Of a stretch of DNA of 64,000 nt, positions 38,901 through 56,060 are shown piece by piece. The translations under genes were made by a program, and so were the position numbers. How positions within the stretch are numbered: the first letter of the stretch is position 1; each line of letters starts with the position of its first letter. The stretch lies in the NCBI RefSeq assembly GCF_021917145.1, contig NC_061061.1, forward strand, positions 10,156,494 to 10,220,493, read 5' to 3'. The notes under the pieces were generated by a model. That model was not told where the DNA came from. It was given only the letters and a program-made list of their open reading frames with translations, and made no database searches. The DNA comes from Hypomesus transpacificus. Its lineage: Eukaryota; Chordata; Actinopteri; Osmeriformes; Osmeridae.

Positions 38901-41900
38901 TTGTGTCCCTGGGCAAGGCACGTCACCCTACTTGCCTCGGGGGAAATTTCCCTGTACTTACTTTAAGTCGCTCTGGATAAGAGCGTCTGCTAAATATAAG
39001 GGTTTGCACCATTTCTCTCCCGCCCCAGAAAGTCGAGACGATGGAGGGATTGTCAGCTACCGCTGGGACCAGGTGGCAGGTGCACCTGTGGAGCTTGGGC
39101 CCTCCTTGGACTCGCAGATCCTTAGTCTTCCCACTCTGACGCCTGGAGAGTACAAGTTCAAGTAAGGCTAGCAAATAAGTTACTCTGGAACAGGATACAT
39201 AGTCTTTATAATAGATTGTGTGTTTACTATCTAACCATCGAGATTTAGCGGTTTATTCAATGTATTTTTGTCATGTAAGCAGTGTCAATGGTTGATAGGC
39301 AGTTGTTAAAAGTAAAGGTGGGAATGTCAAGGAAACTATTCACAAATAGAGAACCATTCAGCTCTGTTCCGGTTTGTTCTGTGCTATTCTTTCATGGACG
39401 CAGCAATACAGTTATGGTTTGGTTTGCACTTGATTGTTAAGATTTCTGAGTACCAATTCAAACTAAAACAATATGTTTAATCATAGCAGATTGACAAGCT
39501 GTGTAAATTAAGAGAGTAGCTGTGTAAATTCCCAGATTGTTAACATCCCAGTGTGAAACAAAATGTTGTCACTTGGAGGTAGGATCCTGATTTTAGCCAA
39601 TACAACCCTGTTTTGGTGAATACATTGTTTGCAAGATTTTATAAAACAAGCCTACTGTAAAAAAACATCCTGAATATAAATCTACTTTTTATGTTGTAAG
39701 TTATGGTTTGTAAAAAGCCTCAATTACAGTTGCACAAGCAAGGTTTATTCCAGTTCACAGCCATTACACCAAACAGCACTGTAGCCATTATACAACACAT
39801 TTCTACATCAAGGTTTTGGTGGTCTTTTGAGCCTTTTCACAAACCATAGTTTACTGTGTAAAACATATTTTTTTGTTTTTAATTGTATTCTTTATTTCCT
39901 ATCTAGTCTTGTCATAGCAATTGTTTTGTTTAGTCTGGTACAATTACCAACTTTGCTACCTCTACAGTATGTGTTTCCATTGATTTGATCTTTCGTTGCC
40001 AGTCTGACGGTGACTGATTCAGACGGCTTAACAGACTCCGCCACAGCTTCAGTGAAGGTCGTCCAGCCTGAGAGGGATGACCTCTCCGTCCCCCACAGCC
40101 CTCCTGCCGTCACAACCATGAGCCCCAGGCCTGCCCTCAGCTCAACCCTCAGGGAGGGAGACCCCACCCCAGCCAGATCACCTGACCTCCCCCCTGGCAC
40201 CACTCCTGTCAAACCAGGTAACGTTTCTGTCTGGTTATCATGTATCATTTGATCATTACAAACAATTGAAATGTTGATTACAGGTGTGGTCATGTACATT
40301 TTTTGGAATTGTTACATCCTTATTTGTGTATAAGCTTTGATTCTATTACAGAATTGTGTTCTCACTGTTCAATCCCTGAGTGGACTTTTCTTCCACAAAA
40401 AAAAGGTATTCACTGTCACTAATCAAAGGAAAGGACACTCGAGTCACAGTGGTGGTTCTGTTGTTCTCCTCAGAGACAGGTGACGTCCCCGTAGCCGAGG
40501 TTAAGCCAGAGTCAAACCTGACCCCTAAGGCCCTAGTGGGACCGGACAGACAGCTGACCCTCCCGGTAACCAGCATTATGCTGGACGGCAGCGGCTCCAC
40601 AGATGACCATGGCATTGTCAGCTACCACTGGGACACCATCAGGTAGGCATTGCAACAGGGTCAAAGGTCATGTAGGATTATAATGGATAAGGGTTCAAGT
40701 CTCTTAATCCTAAACTTGGGAAATCATTATCTGTAGTTATGTTAGCTGACTGTAACAAGTTTTTGGTTAAGGATTATCTATTTTTAAATGTTGGGGTTTC
40801 ATGATTCAATAAAAATATTATGGCAAATGTAGAGAAGAAAATGTATTTACTCCTATTGGATAAGTGTTAAAAAATACCATGTGCACTATTGGATTACAGT
40901 TGTGAAATACATGTTTTGATTTACAGCGGCCCACCTGGATTGAAAATAGAAGGTGTGGATAAAGCTATTGCCACAGCGACGGGCCTCCGCGCAGGCCGCT
41001 ACACATTCAGGCTGATCGTGAGTGACCAAGAGGGCGCCACAGACAGCGCCTCACTGACCATAAGGATCCAGGAGGGTAAGAGACTGTCGAATACTTCAAT
41101 CTCGATGTATATGACGTGTCATGGGTATAATACTTGCTCAACCTCAACCTCAAACTATCCATCTTCCCTCAGCTAGAAACGTTCCACCTGTAGCCCATGC
41201 CAGTGGCAGCCACACTCTCACTATGCCCAACAACTCCCTGGTTCTCAGGGGTTCCGTGACGAATGGCAACCCAGCTGAGGTGCGCTTCCTGTGGGTGCGG
41301 GACAGCCAGAGTCCTGCTGCTGGGGTAAGTACAAATGCAAATCATTTTGATTTCTTGTCACACATGTAGAACTGTGATGAATTGCGTTGTTTTTCTCACT
41401 GTCTACTCTCTCGTCTCCTGTCTTATCTGTTCATGCTTTCTCCTCTCTCCTAGGATGTTCTGTATGGGTCGGTAAACCAGGCCTCACTCTACCTCACCAA
41501 CCTTGTAGAGGGGACCTATCTGTTCCAGCTCCGTGTGACTGACTCCCAGGGACGCACCAGCACGGCCACAGCCACTGTGGAAGTGCGCCCAGGTAGGTGT
41601 GTGCTTGTGTGAGTCCATAACACAACGCCAGCCAGCGGTGTCTTATCCTATGTGCCCTCAGTGCGCTCCGTTGACCCGCTGTGCACCCCTGCTTCCCCCT
41701 CCAGACCCCGGGGGGAGTGAGGAGGTGGAGGTGGAGATGCTGGTGCCTGTGGCCCAGGTGAGCGTGGCTCAGAAGGACACGGTGCTCAGGCAGCTGGCCG
41801 CGCTGCTCCACGTGCTGGACAGCGACATCCACCTCAGAGGGCTGAGAGGACACTCCGACCTGAGGTAGCAGTCACACACATACACACATACAGTATACAG

Positions 41901-43691
41901 ACACGCGCACACACAGCATACACACATTCAGACACAAACGCATATAGACATGCATGCATGTAGACGTACACGTATTCAGAAATGCACACAAACACACAGA
42001 CATATGCACATTCAGGCAAACACATACAGACATGCACATACACACTGATTGACACATTAGAGAATATACTGTGCAAGGTCATCTGGGACACACTTTCTGC
42101 TCAATCATGCACACACATTTAACCGTTTGGGACTGATTTGTTTTCTGTGTGTGTGTATTTACAGCACAGTGTTAAGGTTCTCGGTGCAGGGCCCAGAGGG
42201 ACCGGTTGCTGGTACCAAACTGGCCAGTTTGCTGCGTACCCAGCTGCTGAGAGAGAAGACAGATTATCTGCTCTTCAGAGTTCTCCGCGTGGACACAGTC
42301 TGTGAGTGGAGCAACACTGGATCTAGCATTGGACATAAGAAGACCATTGATATCTCTACATTGATTGTTGTAATATACATTATTATATCAGTGTTGTTAT
42401 ATTTTGCGAGGAAAATTCTTATATCTTTGGAAATGAGATTTAAGAGAAACATGTTACTGTAACTGATTTTATTTCTTTGTTTACCGAAGACACCGATTTT
42501 TCTCCTCTTCTTCTGTCCTCCATCTCATCCTGTTCTGTGAATGTTTGCCGTGGTCTTTTGGTCCTAAACGTTCTGCTCTGGTGTGACTGCAGTGTGCCTG
42601 CTTCGATGCTCCGGTCACGGGCAGTGTGACCCGGTCACCAAGGAGTGTGTCTGCGACCCCTTCTGGACAGAGAATCTCATTCGTCTCTTCCTCGGCGACG
42701 GAGAGAGCAATTGTGGTGAGAACTAAAATGACGTGCAGGGTCACACATGAACCTATAGACAAACCATGCATTCATGAGTTGAATAGGCTCCTTCATCTTT
42801 TCCTAAGTTAGCATCAGGGTAACACCCTCATATACTTGCTTGTTTACACATTTAATGCGAATGTAATTATTAACATGTAAATCATGGTCCTTTTTTCTGT
42901 TGGGCAGAATGGAGAGTGCTGTATGTCGTCATCTCCTGCTTCATGGTTGTAGTTTTCATCATGTCCTTCACCTGGGCTTTCATCTGCTGCTGCAAGAGGT
43001 GACCTCTGACCTTTCACCCTCTGTACTTTACATGCAAGCAGGACATTTACTTTGTATTAAATGAATGAGCTTCACTGTAGTTCACCAATTCATTAAGCAT
43101 ATACTATGTGAAGTAATACCTACATTTCTGAGTACAAAAGTACATGGCTTTCAGACAGAATTACTAGAACTAGTCAGAATTGAAGTAAAAGAGTGTGTGT
43201 CAGGAAGGTAATTATGCAATTCAGACAGATTTGTTATTTGAATGCAAAGTTTTGTATCAATAGAGCAGTGGTTTCTTGAATGTTTAGAAGAAGGCGAACC
43301 AAGATCAGAAAGAAAACCAAGTACACCATCCTTGACAACATGGATGAACAGGAGAGGATGGAGCTGCGGCCCAAATACAGTGAGAAAAGTCTCGTCATTG
43401 GCTGTGTGTCACATGGGTGTACTTTTACGGGAGTCTTTCCATGAAATAAGGTGGAGTGTTAGCTAGCTATTGGCAGCTCCCTCCCAACTATGGTGCCCCT
43501 CACATTTCATCTGACCATTTCATGTCAATCCAGACATCAAACACAGGAGCACGGAGCACAATTCCAGCTTGATGATGTCAGAGTCGGAGCTGGACAGCGA
43601 CCAGGACACCATCTTTAGCCGCGACCGGCCCGTCAGGAGCAGGAATCGAGCCAGCGTTCAAGCTTCCCGAAACGGAAACGCTTTTGGGTGA
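35989..43691 (+). CDS. kiaa0319: KIAA0319 (dyslexia-associated membrane protein), complete
   Basis: This is a neuronal type I membrane glycoprotein linked to migration and adhesion. It has 19 coding exons, all in phase: 35989-36040, 36407-37101, 37644-37797, 38015-38113, 38221-38318, 38479-38566, 38675-38767, 39029-39161, 40003-40217, 40474-40642, 40927-41075, 41173-41324, 41454-41592, 41705-41864, 42165-42301, 42593-42715, 42908-42998, 43288-43379 and 43534-43691. The product is 998 residues; human is 1072. The order is: signal peptide (about 1-20), MANSC domain (Cys-rich, 20-110), Ser/Pro-rich linker, PKD-like repeats (about 300-800, with DDHGIVSYHWD, DDGGIVSYRWD and LTVTDSDGLTDSA), a Cys-rich segment with CSGHGQCDPVTKECVC (845-885), a transmembrane helix (about 889-911), and a cytoplasmic tail with KYTILDNMDEQERMELRPKY. 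KIAA0319L is the alternative, but synteny with tdp2 and aldh5a1 favours KIAA0319. The first coding exon starts at a splice acceptor (35943), so a non-coding exon lies upstream. Confidence 0.95.
36041..36062. repeat. (GT)n microsatellite at a splice donor
   Basis: A GT run starts immediately after the first coding exon of kiaa0319, so the splice donor GT is the first dinucleotide before the repeat. Confidence 0.85.
38821..38996 (+). mobile_element. tRNA-derived SINE in a kiaa0319 intron
   Basis: This is the same family as the copy at 19.69-19.88 kb, here in the sense direction. It has an A box in GATGGCTGAGCGGTTAGGG, a B box in GGTTGCCGGTTTGATTCC, a body TTGTGTCCCTGGGCAAGGC, and the end GAGCGTCTGCTAAAT. 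It ends about 30 bases before the acceptor of the next coding exon (39028). Confidence 0.9.
41868..42050. repeat. Degenerate CA/CATA low-complexity tract
   Basis: An imperfect mixture of ACAC, ACATAC and GACATGCA units within a kiaa0319 intron, beginning two or three bases after the splice donor at 41864. Confidence 0.8.
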
Positions 43692-44079
43692 GCGGGAAAA
43701 TGGAGGCAGACCGACAATCGTTTTTGTGAGCCCCCATTGAGACCATAGTTGGGACAAAGGATCAACTGGATTTTGTACTTGTTTTTTTTATGTGTAGGCT
43801 CACCTGGACTGGCCATGTATCTGTACTATCATATACAGTTAGTGAAGGGCCAGACCAGGGTGTAGGCCTGCAGACTTTAGGACCCTGAATCTTGATGAAA
43901 TTGATGAATTTACAGTCATAGAGAAGTGGTGGTTATTTGATACAGCACTTTAAGGACCACGGTGCACTTTGCCCAGCAGCCTCATGTACTCCTACGGATA
44001 TCAACCTAGCCTGTGAATGTAGAGTTGTCATGCACACTCACTACTAGCCTGTTACTGACATGTACCTTCCCTCCTCAAC

Positions 44080-44085
44080 AATAAA
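44080..44085 (+). terminator. Poly(A) signal of kiaa0319
   Basis: AATAAA about 390 bases after the kiaa0319 stop codon. It is the first canonical signal downstream. A second AATAAA lies near 45039. Confidence 0.6.
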
Positions 44086-45634
44086 GCTACTTGAAAATTT
44101 GACCAGTCTTCTATGTACATGGCTGAACTTCTCATTAAGGTACTCGATGCATTCTGTTGACATTTTGGGTTTATCTTTACACATACGAATAGTTAAATGT
44201 TGAGTCAGGTTTTGTCATTTCCAACTGAATTGTAATTTAGATTTTTGTTCTAAGTGAGTATAATTTATTTCATTTATATCCTTTGTGAGACTTCAATATT
44301 TTACCTTTTTTAAAGACACTTGGAAAATATTTATACTCTATCAAACAGAACAGTTTGTTGGATGTTGTATTATCCTGTCAAAGCTAAAGGGATATAGGTT
44401 TGTGATCATACAACACAAAACATTTTACAGTAATAGCTTTTTTAATTATTTCCACAAGTAATCCATATAATATTTACAATAGTTAGAAATATATGTTATG
44501 ACTATAAAACTGAATTGACAAAAAAACATTTGAATGGCACTTGGGTCAACATTTCGCAGGAGACAAGATCTTTCATTGCAGGCATGTAATTAACAGTATT
44601 GAATTCAGTTAGTCTATTTCATGTATTTAAATGTTAAAGACACTCAAAATGACCATGTAACATCCCAACATAATCAAGAACTATCCTAATCCAATTCGTA
44701 GGATAGGACAATTTGTTCAAAAGAAAGAAGTGTCAATACAACAATGTTAATGTAGTATTACGCAGCACATCTGAAACATCTATATTCAAAATATTCAAAA
44801 TCCAAGTATCATGAAATTGTAATTAAATTAGATTTAGCAGATACAATTTATAATATCACAATACCCCAGACATCAAAATACATCACAGTTATTTATAAAG
44901 ATTTTTTATAATAATTAAATTGAATTATTGTGCATTGGTATGAATCTCACTATCAGTGGAGTTGTGCTTATTTTCATGCTCATCTTGCTACACTTCATAT
45001 TATTTGAAGTTGAAATGAACATTGATGGTATTTGCACAAATAAAACTATGTAAAGTTGCAGAACAACTAAGCAGCAAAGATCTAGTACTATCAAGGGCCA
45101 GATCCAAGAAGCACCCTCTTATGAACCCAGAATTTCTCCCATCTGTCTACATGCAGTCCATCAACTTGGCAGTATAAGTCTGTTGATAGCATATTTTAAT
45201 GTAGTCTAGGAGTCTTCAGCAGTGATTTTCCTACTTCTTCACCTGTATCCAAGCAATTAAGGCTCTTGTTAGGTTTCTTCCTCTATTTGCAGAGACAGGA
45301 AATGACAAAATAATACCAGTCTTGTTATACTTCTACAAGGAATCATACGTGATGATTGTCATCTACTGTTTTAGCTGTGTGAATGATTTACCTATGACAT
45401 GGACCCTCAGCGAATCTCCCTTTGACCAGCACTCAACCCCACCTTGTATCAGATGGGGGTCAAAAAGCCCTTAACTTCAGATTCTGGATGTTTCTCTTCC
45501 AGATTCATACTGCAGTTATTGAACCCTAATCCCAGATTTGTAGTTAAGGGCAACCTCTTTAGCAATCACCTTCAAAACTACCCCATGAAGACAACTGAAT
45601 CAAAGGTACTGGGAGGTCAACCGACCTTCATCTT
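44086..45634. other. Convergent 3' intergenic region
   Basis: AT-rich DNA between the 3' ends of kiaa0319 (plus) and aldh5a1 (minus). It should contain the aldh5a1 3' UTR. No coding potential is recognised. Confidence 0.5.
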
Positions 45635-49935
<4,301 letters not shown>

Positions 49936-50533
49936 TGCAGTTAATGCACTCTGTCTTCGAGGGTATGCAAATGGGATGCTCGCGTTTTGTTTGTGGAAAT
50001 CTTCTGCAGTCAGTGCTGAATTTTTATAAGAGCTATAGGCTATCCGCGACTAAGTCAGTTTGAACCGGTCTCAAAAGCGGTCTTGCTAAACACGTGATCA
50101 TTCACTAACACAATACTGGGCTTCTTAAGCAATTTTCATTCGGTTGTCTTCTCCCGACGATGCTAATGCTACATTATATAATTTTATCAATACATTGCAA
50201 CCCATTTACAAAAGGTCTTAGGTCCAACAACCGTAACGCTGTAGATGGACAAGTCTACGTGAAAAAATGCATAACTGTCAGTATCAACTCAAATGTACAT
50301 TGCAAATAATTTATACTGGAAGACTTTACATCCGTCAGTTCCATCAATTGTTTCCAGATTCAGCAGGAGCTACTTTCGCTTTAGCCTTGAACGCCCATCT
50401 ACAAAACTACGCCGCAATGCAACGCAACCCCGTCTGCTTGAAAACATGACCACATGACCACATACCCGAAACGTGATTACATGTTTTTCTTATCCCATCA
50501 TACACAATTGAATGACAAATTCCCAATGCAATT
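49936..50533. other. aldh5a1 5' flank and spacer to dek
   Basis: Between the aldh5a1 start codon and the dek poly(A) signal. It should hold the aldh5a1 promoter and 5' UTR. No coding exon is recognised. Confidence 0.5.
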
Positions 50534-50539
50534 TTTATT
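50534..50539 (-). terminator. Poly(A) signal of dek
   Basis: AATAAA on the minus strand about 745 bases after the dek stop codon. The region between, 50540-51282, would be the dek 3' UTR and has no coding potential. Confidence 0.55.
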
Positions 50540-51282
50540 AAAAAAACACGTTTAATCGGTATGCAAATCACCATTTCAATAACAAACAGTTTAATGGAAG
50601 TGCTACTTTAAAAATAACACCGACCAAAGAAACAGAACTAAACAAAGTAACAATACAAAATAAACAATTCTAGTATATGGTACTTGATGAGCTAACTAAT
50701 CAAAAACGTATGTACACATTTACATATAAAAACATTTAGTTCTACAAATGTTAAAGTAAACAATTTGGCAACCCATGAACTCAACCACAACAATAAATAC
50801 TCAAAACCTCTTTTCCAAATCTTGCCATTTTGACCTGCAAAACGTTCTTTAAAAAATGTCATGGTACAGTCAGGTTGTTAATTCCATCTTGTTTGGAAAA
50901 TGATCCAAGTATTCAATGGGCATTTGTTATTGCCAGTCTGTGCACCCATTTTCCTGTGCACAAAAGGAACAATGAGAAACATTCTCCTAAATAATCCATA
51001 AAATGTATTTTCTATGATTTATTGAGGTAATTCTCTAAAATAATGGTGGCCAACAAAGTACAGATTCCGTAATAGCTGGTGAATTACATTGAAAAACTGA
51101 AATAAAAGATCAGAGTCAGGAATGAAGATTACACAGTGAAAACAAATGTATAAAAAATAGACAACAAAGTAGGCGGAGATAGACTGGTGGTTATACCGTA
51201 GGTTCATACATTCTCTTGATATTCCATTTACAGAACATTCATTTACACCATGGGTGCTAACTGCCCTCTGTCCAAGGTTCTT

Positions 51283-54200
51283 TTAAGAGATCAGCTGCAA
51301 AAAAAAAACAAATAAAACATCGCATTTATTTTAGAGCATTTCTATTTCATCTTGTATAAAATATTTCACTGGGATATCCATGTATATATCAGGTGGTTTC
51401 GAAGCAGAGGCTGCTGTCATCCCTTAGATTAAATCTTGTACAATCCAAACTAAGCATCCTACATTTGCTATATGGCATTGACTACTGATCTGAGAGCTAA
51501 AACAGTTGGTCACTTGTACATATGTTTCTAGGATTTAGTAAGTTTGCATGTAACTGCCAAATTGTTAAGAGGCCAGAAAACTCACCAATTTAACTGTCTT
51601 CTTGATGAAGTCTTTTCTACCAGTCAGGTCATATGCAGGGTACGTGTCGTACACCTAGGGTTTTAGAAAGGTTACAGAGATACATCCCTCAACAGAACAA
51701 GCCAATCATATCTGTAGAAGCCAATCACATCTGTAGAAGCCAATCAGGACATTGTGCTCCTTCAGACTGACCTTCTGGCAGATGTGCTTCATTGTCATCT
51801 CCTCCAGGTTGGCGTCTTTCAGTATGCTCTTCAACATCTCCTTCAACTGCTCGTCCGAAGGAGGCTTCTTGATCATCTTGATCAATGGCTCGTCATCGTC
51901 TGAGTTGTCGTCAACGACTATTTGAAGATGGAGAAACACAAACCAAAAAATTTCTAAATGACAAAAGGATGACTTTAGCGGAGAGGGATAACCTGGAGAT
52001 GTTCCATTTATGTTCTTACCTGCGTCTTTGTCCGTGGTTATTTTCAGTCTGTTGCTGCTACTGTCTGCTTTCTTGGTCTTGGCTGCTGGCTTGGCTGCTG
52101 GCGCTTTCTTCGCTGGTGGTTTCTTTTTAGTCTGAGAGCAAACATAAAAATAAAAAAGATTATACAATTTTCAAGCCACCAGCTCCCTTTTAACCTTCCC
52201 TTCTTTCCTCTGTCCCTAACAGGCTATCAGTGAATACTTGAAGATCGAGTCTCTCACCTTTCTTGCTCTCTCAATTTCACTGTCGCTGTCTTTCTCGTTG
52301 TCAGATTGAGACATGGACTCTGAATCCGACACCACCTCTTGTGATTTATTTTTCGGGGGAGCCGTCACCTTTACCGGTCTCTTTTTGACAGGTGTGGTCT
52401 TCTTAGATGTGGCCTTCCCTTTGGCGGCTGGCTTCGACTTGGACGCCTGTTGGTAAAGAGGTTAGATTCACCTGAAACTTAAAATGCTGAAAATGTATTT
52501 TAGCCTGTCTCTTTAGCCTGGGGGAGGGGGTGGGGGCAGACAGCCCACCTTTTCCTCCTCTTCGACATCCATGTCATCATCAGAATCGTCCGTGTCTTCA
52601 CTGGACATCTGCTCTTCCTTTTTGGCAGCTTTCCCACCCTTCTTCTCTGTCTCTGACTCGTCCAGCTCTGCGGTGACCCCTGGCTTGTCCTCTTCCTCAT
52701 CCTCGTCCTCATCTTCACTGCTGGAGTCAGTGACAATGGCTTTGGACTTACTCTCTGCTTTGGACTTCCTGGGACTAGCACTCTTGGGTTTGGCTTTGGT
52801 CTTGCCTGTGGAGTCTTTGGAAGAGATGTTCTTCTTGGATTTCTTTTTCTTCTTCAAAATGACGAGCTGCAGAGGGGACATGTTCCAAATTGAAGCACAG
52901 GGATTTAGAACAAAGTTTCCATGGATAGGTAATCTACCAATAAAAGGCAGGAACGTCCGTGTGTCTGTTTCCTGCATGAAGCAGGTTGTTTGAAGAAGCG
53001 GTTTGCTGTTTGCGATAAACAAACATACAAATATTTACACGTTTGACAAAACAAGCTTAATTGTTTTGCCTTCCATATTTAACAAAAAATTGTGCCAACA
53101 TGAGTGACACACAAGTGCTAGTCAGCTACTTTCACCGCACCTTTCCTGTGATTTTTGGCGCCATGAGGAAAGTCAGGATTCTGTCTGCAAGAACAGACTG
53201 GGTCCCCCCCCTCTCCAGGTCCAACACCTTGCAGATTGTCCTCAGTTTTGTGTTTGTTAACCTAAGTAAGGGAAGGAAGAAGTACTTTAAGTGGGAGACA
53301 ACATTCTCATCGCTGCTAAAAGATGTCTTCAAAGGAATTCACTTAAAACTCAATGAGGGGTGCCACTTACTTTAACAGCATCTTCTGTTTTTTGGCATAG
53401 AGATCACTGTCGACATCAAATAGGAAGCCATTGAAAAGTCGCATGTTCTTTCTCATATTTGAAACCTGAAGGAGAACCGCATCATTACCCGACAGGTTCA
53501 GAACAGATCATTTTAACAATCCTTCAAGCGTGAGGCAACAAGTCATCAGAGATATCTATAAATCTGATCAAAAAATAAAATTAAAATATGCCACAGTAGT
53601 AAAACGTCATGTAAGGGTATACTAACAGCTCCGGGTCTGTCAAAAAGAATTTTGTGGAGAGGCTTCAGATCCGGAGGTTTCATCCTTCCAATTTGGTGGT
53701 TTGCTCTTGCAATATCTCCCAGTTTATCTCCTTTGCCTAAGAGAATGGCAGATAAGAGAGTAGCATGAATCTAGACAGCTTACCTCAAAGTCAAATGATC
53801 AATTGACAAGAACAAAGTTGTGTTGTACCATTTTCAATCTTAAGACGCTCCTTAGGTTTTGCAACTTGAAAATCCAATCTCTGCACAGTCTTCTTCTCCC
53901 GCTTCCCTTTAATGATGTCGTTGAGATCTGAAAGCAGGACCGGTCACCTTCATGTGCAATAACTACCATCAACTTCATACTTAACATCCCTTGATGCATA
54001 CATCTAGAACAGGGGTGTCAAACTCATTTTCACCAAGGGCCACATCAGCATTATGGTTGCCGTCAAAGGGCCAGTTGTAACTATGATGTAACGTCACTAA
54101 CGATGTAAAAACATGGTGTTTTTGTTGTAGCTTTTGTGAACATAGGGCCTATTATGCTGCAATTGAAGTCCGCCTTTTGATTCTTGGACAATCTGCTGTT

Positions 54201-55103
54201 TTTCTTGGAGGATAAATTTGCAAATTTTTCTCAGTGTTTGGTGACAAAATGCAAGCGCGCATATCGCAAGAGCAAAACTTTTTTTGTCCTTCATCTGAAC
54301 GCAGAATAGCTTTTTGAGCTTTATGTAAAATAAACATTGCCGTTTTCCAATTGGTAAAACCTTGTCTAATGAAGGTGATGTCTTCATCATTTCTGGCTCC
54401 AAATTGTCGACAAGGGAAGCAGAAACATGCTAGCTTGGCTGAGTACTCTAACCAAGTTCGAGAGCGATACCAACTTGGGTTGAATGCCCGAGGACCTTGG
54501 CTGAAAATGCACATGGGGTACGTTCGCAGAACCGGCTGCATTGGAGTGCTGTCATTCAAACCATGCTCGTCTTCACCCAGTTAAACTTTGCGTTTAACAC
54601 TGATGTGCATACACTGCTTTCTAGAGGCGGGATGTCGTCACTTTGCCGTAACACAATCGAAATGGATGGTGAGAGATGTCGTTTATGGTCAATGCACGCT
54701 GTAAAGCAGCGTAGACTTATTTCAATAGCCCATTAAGCTTCCGAGGGCCACATAAAATGACGTGGCGGGCCACATTTGGCCCGCGGGCCTTGAGTTTGAC
54801 ACCTGTGATCTGGAACATGTGCTATGGTTAACACAAGAATTGTGGAAATAGTTATCAGCCCCCAAAATGAGCTGGTTTGTTGTGTAGTGCTGGCTTTGAA
54901 AATCAGTCAAATTAGTAAGTGATTCTCTACATTATTTTGCTTAACCCACCAAACATTTGTTGTCGATTCCGTGGTTTTCTGCGACCATCCATGGAGTGCT
55001 CCTCGTCAGTTTTCTTTGGTTCCTCTTTTCCCTCCTCCATTAACTCCACCTTTTCATCTTTATCCTCAATCATGTTCTCACACTGTGCATCACTTGCGGA
55101 CAT
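51283..55103 (-). CDS. dek: DEK chromatin protein, complete
   Basis: DEK is a nuclear DNA-binding and histone-chaperone protein that favours cruciform and supercoiled DNA. Eleven coding exons in phase: 55103-54950, 53927-53829, 53736-53627, 53465-53371, 53261-53141, 52866-52549, 52446-52258, 52131-52020, 51917-51772, 51654-51586 and 51294-51283 (LIS then TAA). The product is 474 residues; human is 375. The order is: acidic N terminus, IIKGKREKKTVQRL (about residue 55), the pseudo-SAP/SAP region (about 120-193, with ICKVLDLERGG and RILTFLMAPK), a long linker alternating Lys-rich stretches and Asp/Glu/Ser blocks (about 195-405), then the C-terminal DEK domain (DDEPLIKMIKKPPSDEQLKE, then YDLTGRKDFIKKTVKLLIS). 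The extra length is in the linker. The start ATG lies three bases after a splice acceptor. A non-coding first exon with donor at 55996 is likely. Confidence 0.95.
54010..54807 (-). mobile_element. Non-autonomous hAT-like transposon relic
   Basis: The ends are imperfect inverted repeats (CAGGGGTGTCAAACTCA on the left; TTGAGTTTGACACCTGTG on the right). They are flanked by an 8-bp duplication ATCTAGAA / ATCTGGAA with one mismatch, as expected for hAT. On the minus strand an open frame (54559-54152) encodes a TTF-type zinc-finger remnant: NPSWYRSRTWLEYSAKLACF, then CFPCRQFG and GFTNWKTA, typical of the N terminus of hAT-related transposases. The catalytic domain is absent. It lies inside the first coding-side intron of dek and makes up about 78% of it. 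Confidence 0.85.
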
Positions 55104-55996
55104 GCCCTGGATTGGAACACATACACTTCGTTTAAGTACTTGTATGAAATATTGAGTTTGATGACCCTGTCAACATCACATAACATAATTCTGTAGATAT
55201 CCATCATTGGGCTTTACGATGTATATTTCCGCACATTTACCGGTTCATTACGTTCCTTAACTAAAACAAATGAGGTCAATTACATTATTTTAAAACGTTT
55301 TCAATGCAATTTAACGCTAGATACGATTGGGAACAGTAGCCGGTTCAAGACCTGTAGCTTTAGGTCTTTTCAATATTTGACCCTCACTGTATGGATGGTA
55401 GCTATTAACATCAACAGTACATCACTACCTTGCTAACTTTATTTCTAAACTACCGTCTTAGTTCTGCTTGCTGCTTGTTGCTGCTTGTTCAAGAGTTGAG
55501 TGTGTGTTGACCAAGCCTTTTTCCTATTTATCTTTTAAAAAAAATTGGCGCGCAGCAGTTGCTCAGCACCAGCCGTCAAACTTTTGCCATCATCATCACG
55601 CAGATACTAATATCCCAGTTCAGCTAGCTAGTGACTACTGGTTAATATCTGTAAAACAACCAGCTGACTTAACACACAAGCTAGCAATCTATAAATACAA
55701 CGACTTATTGACTTTTCGATAGTTAGCTAACGTTAACTCTGTAAACACCACGTCTAAAGGTAGCTAAGGTTAGCATGCTAGCCAGCACTCTGTAGTTAGC
55801 AAGCTAGCGATGTTGTGCCCATCACATAACCCGTCAGCAAATTAGCTATGTTTGAAAAACACTGGTTTTAAGCATAGGTTAAAAACACGTAAATGCTTCT
55901 TTTGTAACTAATGCTGACCAACATTGAACTTAACTAGCTAGTTACGTCTACGTTATTGTCATAGAGAGGCAAACATGATATCTCTAGACACTTTAC

Positions 55997-56060
55997 CTTG
56001 ATGTAAACAATGCGCTTGTGTGGCTCCTGTTTATTTTTTCGGTTTCCAAATGGCGGTTTG
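55997..56060 (-). promoter_or_regulatory. Probable dek non-coding exon 1 and transcription start region
   Basis: On the minus strand a donor CAAG/GTAAAG sits at 55997/55996, upstream of the acceptor of the ATG exon. Just upstream lies CCGCCATTT (56048-56056), a good match to the YY1 element often found at the start of TATA-less vertebrate genes. The exact start site is inferred. Confidence 0.5.

Noticed and set aside
54497..54736. Plus-strand frame in the hAT relic
   Set aside because: The minus strand carries the recognisable zinc-finger remnant, so the plus frame is its shadow.
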